Below are positions 6,579-7,695 of a stretch of 7,695 nt of DNA, one piece after another (the first letter of the stretch is position 1; the number at the start of each line of letters is the position of its first letter). The notes below the pieces were generated by a model. That model was given only the letters and a program-made list of their open reading frames with translations. It ran no database searches and was not told the DNA's origin. The position numbers were made by a program, and so were the translations under genes. Source of the DNA: QALR01 sp045124015 (GTDB taxonomy: Bacteria; Bacillota; Clostridia; Oscillospirales; CAG-272); the NCBI GenBank assembly GCA_045124015.1, contig JBGVLA010000131.1:1-7695 (forward strand), in the 5' to 3' direction.

Positions 6579-7403
6579 ATGATAACCGATACCGTAACTT
6601 ATAAGATCCCCCTCCTTGAAGATCGCCCGATGGCACAGCTGATCGCTTACGTGGCAGGAAAATCCGACGAGATGAAGGGCAATGAAAAGCGCAAAGCCAT
6701 TCTCGTCATTCCGGGCGGTGCATATTGGCTGCAATCCGATGCAGAGGCTGACCCTGTGGCGCATTTCTTCCTTGCCGAAGGGTATAACGCTTTTATTTTG
6801 CGCTATTCTGTTGGACGCGGAGTGGATTCCAAATGGCCCATGCCCCTTTATGAAGCATCTGCCGCAATGAAATATATCCGCGACCACGCGGAAGAGCTCT
6901 GTATTGACCCCGATTATGTGTTTGCCATCGGCTTTTCTGCGGGCGGACATCTTACCGCCGCGCTCGGTTCTCTTTGGGATAACGACGAGATCGAAGCAAA
7001 GCTCGGCATGAAAAAGGGTTATAATCGCCCGACGGGTACGATCCTTTCTTATCCCGTGATCTCGGGACTCGAATACGGACATCGCGGTTCTATCAATAAC
7101 ATTTTGAAACAAGAACGCGATGATGAAGAAGCAAGAAGATCCGTGTCTCTTGAGCTTCACGTTTCGGAAAAGACCGCGCCCTGTTTCCTTTGGGCAACAC
7201 GCACCGATGACGCCGTTCCCGTACAGAATACGCTTCTTTATGCAGAAGCACTGGCAAATCATAACATTCCCTTTGAAATGCATATTTATCCCGAAGGACC
7301 GCATGGACTTTCTCTTGGCAAAAAATACGTGAATTGTCCGTATCCCGAGGTTTCCGCTTGGACGAAGGATGCGATTCGGTGGGTAGAAAGTATTAAGATT
7401 TAA
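6579..7403 (+). CDS. Alpha/beta hydrolase, acetyl-esterase-like, second tandem copy
   Basis: This 274-residue paralogue of the preceding gene begins 17 bp after its stop, with a GAAAGGA ribosome binding site eight bases before the ATG, so the two are co-transcribed. The fold and triad are kept: oxyanion segment ILVIPGGAYW (41-50), nucleophile S120 in GFSAGGHLTAALG, acid D210 in TRTDDAVPVQN, and H242 in EGPHGLSL. Long blocks are identical to the first copy (ASAAMKYIRDHA, WDNDEIE, KGYNRPTG, IPFEMHIYPEGPHGLSL), while four regions have diverged: the N-terminal 20 residues, residues 48-58, 75-87 and about 161-188. In alpha/beta hydrolases such loops line the substrate pocket, so the copies probably prefer different esters. 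No terminator with a T-run follows; the nearest structure is a short hairpin at 7409. Substrate unknown. Confidence 0.88.
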   Translation: MITDTVTYKIPLLEDRPMAQLIAYVAGKSDEMKGNEKRKAILVIPGGAYWLQSDAEADPVAHFFLAEGYNAFILRYSVGRGVDSKWPMPLYEASAAMKYIRDHAEELCIDPDYVFAIGFSAGGHLTAALGSLWDNDEIEAKLGMKKGYNRPTGTILSYPVISGLEYGHRGSINNILKQERDDEEARRSVSLELHVSEKTAPCFLWATRTDDAVPVQNTLLYAEALANHNIPFEMHIYPEGPHGLSLGKKYVNCPYPEVSAWTKDAIRWVESIKI

Positions 7404-7408
7404 CTTTT

Positions 7409-7423
7409 GCGAACTTCGTTCGC
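7409..7423. repeat. Hairpin GCGAAC-TTC-GTTCGC after the second esterase
   Basis: A perfect 6-bp stem with a three-base loop begins five bases after the esterase stop. No T-run follows on the plus strand, so it is not a standard terminator, though it could stabilise the 3' end of the operon transcript or mark the edge of the repeat-rich tail. Confidence 0.6.
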
Positions 7424-7501
7424 TCACAGCTATCACCCGCCTCAAAGAACGCGGTTGAAACGGCGCTTTTGTCCAAGGTCGCGTAATTCATGTCGGCAAA
7501 A

Positions 7502-7572
7502 CAGATTTTTTGCGGGCGCGCTCGCGCTCAGTGAAAAAAGCGCGCATCGAGCGACGCCACAAATAAAATCTG
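7502..7572. repeat. Long nested imperfect hairpin, about 71 nt
   Basis: The outer arms CAGATTTT (7502-7509) and AAAATCTG (7565-7572) are perfect 8-bp partners. Inside them GGCGCGCTC (7515-7523) pairs with GAGCG-A-CGCC (7549-7558), 9 bp with one bulged A. GCGCT (7524-7528) then pairs with AGCGC (7539-7543) around a 10-base loop. Three stacked helices on one axis are unlikely to be chance and suggest a selected stem, either in RNA or as a DNA-level element. Confidence 0.5.
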
Positions 7573-7609
7573 ATGTTTCTGCCCATCGGCGTGGTTCCGA
7601 GGGTGTTCG

Positions 7610-7627
7610 GCTCGCGACGCCGCGAGC
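7610..7627. repeat. Hairpin GCTCGCG-ACGC-CGCGAGC
   Basis: A perfect 7-bp, nearly all G/C stem with a four-base loop. It is followed two bases later by another strong hairpin (7630-7652). Neither has a T-run on either strand, which argues against terminator function. Confidence 0.6.
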
Positions 7628-7629
7628 GA

Positions 7630-7652
7630 CTGCACGAATCTTGTTCGTGCAG
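7630..7652. repeat. Hairpin with 9-bp arms CTGCACGAA / TTCGTGCAG
   Basis: The arms at 7630-7638 and 7644-7652 are perfectly complementary around the five-base loop TCTTG. A tiny CCCG-TT-CGGG hairpin (7655-7664) follows. TCGGCT (7607-7612) can pair with AGCCGA (7666-7671), an arm that would close this hairpin and the next into a multi-branched structure, competing with the first bases of the 7610-7627 stem. Confidence 0.6.
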
Positions 7653-7674
7653 AACCCGTTCGGGGAGCCGATTG

Positions 7675-7695
7675 TGCTATGCTTCAAAAATAGCA
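7675..7695. repeat. Inverted repeat TGCTAT / ATAGCA at the window edge
   Basis: TGCTAT (7675-7680) and ATAGCA (7690-7695) are 6-bp partners separated by nine bases; the right arm ends exactly at the window edge, so the stem may continue beyond it. It could be the boundary of the repeat-rich tail or the first of more hairpins. Confidence 0.35.

Larger units (their letters stand above)
7404..7695. other. Palindrome-rich region without a convincing gene, possible intergenic repeat element
   Basis: No protein-coding gene is supported in these 292 bases. The only sizeable open frame (minus strand, 7687-7442, 81 codons) starts with TTG, has no ribosome binding site, is poor in acidic residues and rich in serine, arginine, alanine and cysteine, and its frame stays open past the window edge. 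It looks like a by-product of the sequence. The region is instead full of inverted repeats (7409-7423, 7502-7572, 7610-7627, 7630-7652, 7655-7664, 7675-7695) and is visibly richer in CG dinucleotides than the genes beside it. That pattern fits a dispersed intergenic or non-autonomous repeat, or a structured RNA. No transposase or tRNA is seen. Confidence 0.45.

Noticed and set aside
7409..7423. The GCGAAC-TTC-GTTCGC hairpin as a terminator for the esterase operon
   Set aside because: No T-run follows the stem on the plus strand, and on the minus strand it is followed by AAAAG. It is kept only as a hairpin.
7502..7652. The repeated hairpins as a CRISPR array or tRNA gene
   Set aside because: The stems differ from one another, no regular repeat-spacer pattern exists, and no cloverleaf with a T-loop signature can be drawn.
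7442..7687. An 81-codon minus-strand open frame as a small protein gene
   Set aside because: TTG start, no ribosome binding site, odd composition, and it overlaps a string of perfect hairpins that explain the sequence better. Its frame also remains open beyond the window edge, so it cannot be judged fully.

Overview
The window looks like chromosomal DNA of an uncultured, probably gut-associated, Clostridia-type Bacillota. Four things suggest this. There are strong AGGAGG-type ribosome binding sites and near-consensus sigma-A promoters. The Hsp90 (HtpG) has Gram-positive-style sequence details. There is an XRE regulator with a helical C-terminal region. Finally, a GH38 alpha-mannosidase and compact cytoplasmic esterases are typical of carbohydrate-degrading gut Firmicutes. 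This placement is inference; no rRNA or tRNA gene is present to fix it.

Layout. The left end (1-796, minus strand) is an XRE-family regulator that runs off the window at its C-terminal end. A 187-bp divergent intergenic region (797-983) carries a promoter for each direction and several dyad-symmetric sites. It is followed on the plus strand by a GH38 alpha-mannosidase (984-3479). A 191-bp intergenic region (3480-3670) holds an exact-consensus promoter, a 12-bp palindrome at the expected start of transcription, and a leader of about 130 nt that can fold in two mutually exclusive ways. Then comes htpG (3671-5572), closed by a strong intrinsic terminator (5631-5662). A new promoter (5674-5702) drives two tandem alpha/beta hydrolases (5740-6561 and 6579-7403). 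They are 17 bp apart, about 55% identical by hand alignment, and clearly the product of a duplication. The last 292 bp (7404-7695) hold no convincing gene but a dense cluster of inverted repeats, probably a structured intergenic repeat element.

How the genes may work together. The alpha-mannosidase removes alpha-mannose from glycans, and the paired esterases could remove acyl groups from sugars, so a small carbohydrate-processing neighbourhood is plausible. The divergent XRE protein is a natural candidate for controlling the mannosidase. No transporter or sugar-metabolism gene is present to confirm this, and htpG in the middle has its own promoter and terminator, so it is probably an independent unit. 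I found no defence system, CRISPR array, transposase or plainly novel multi-gene system. The points most worth following up are the htpG control region, the divergent operators, the duplicated esterases and the palindrome-rich tail.
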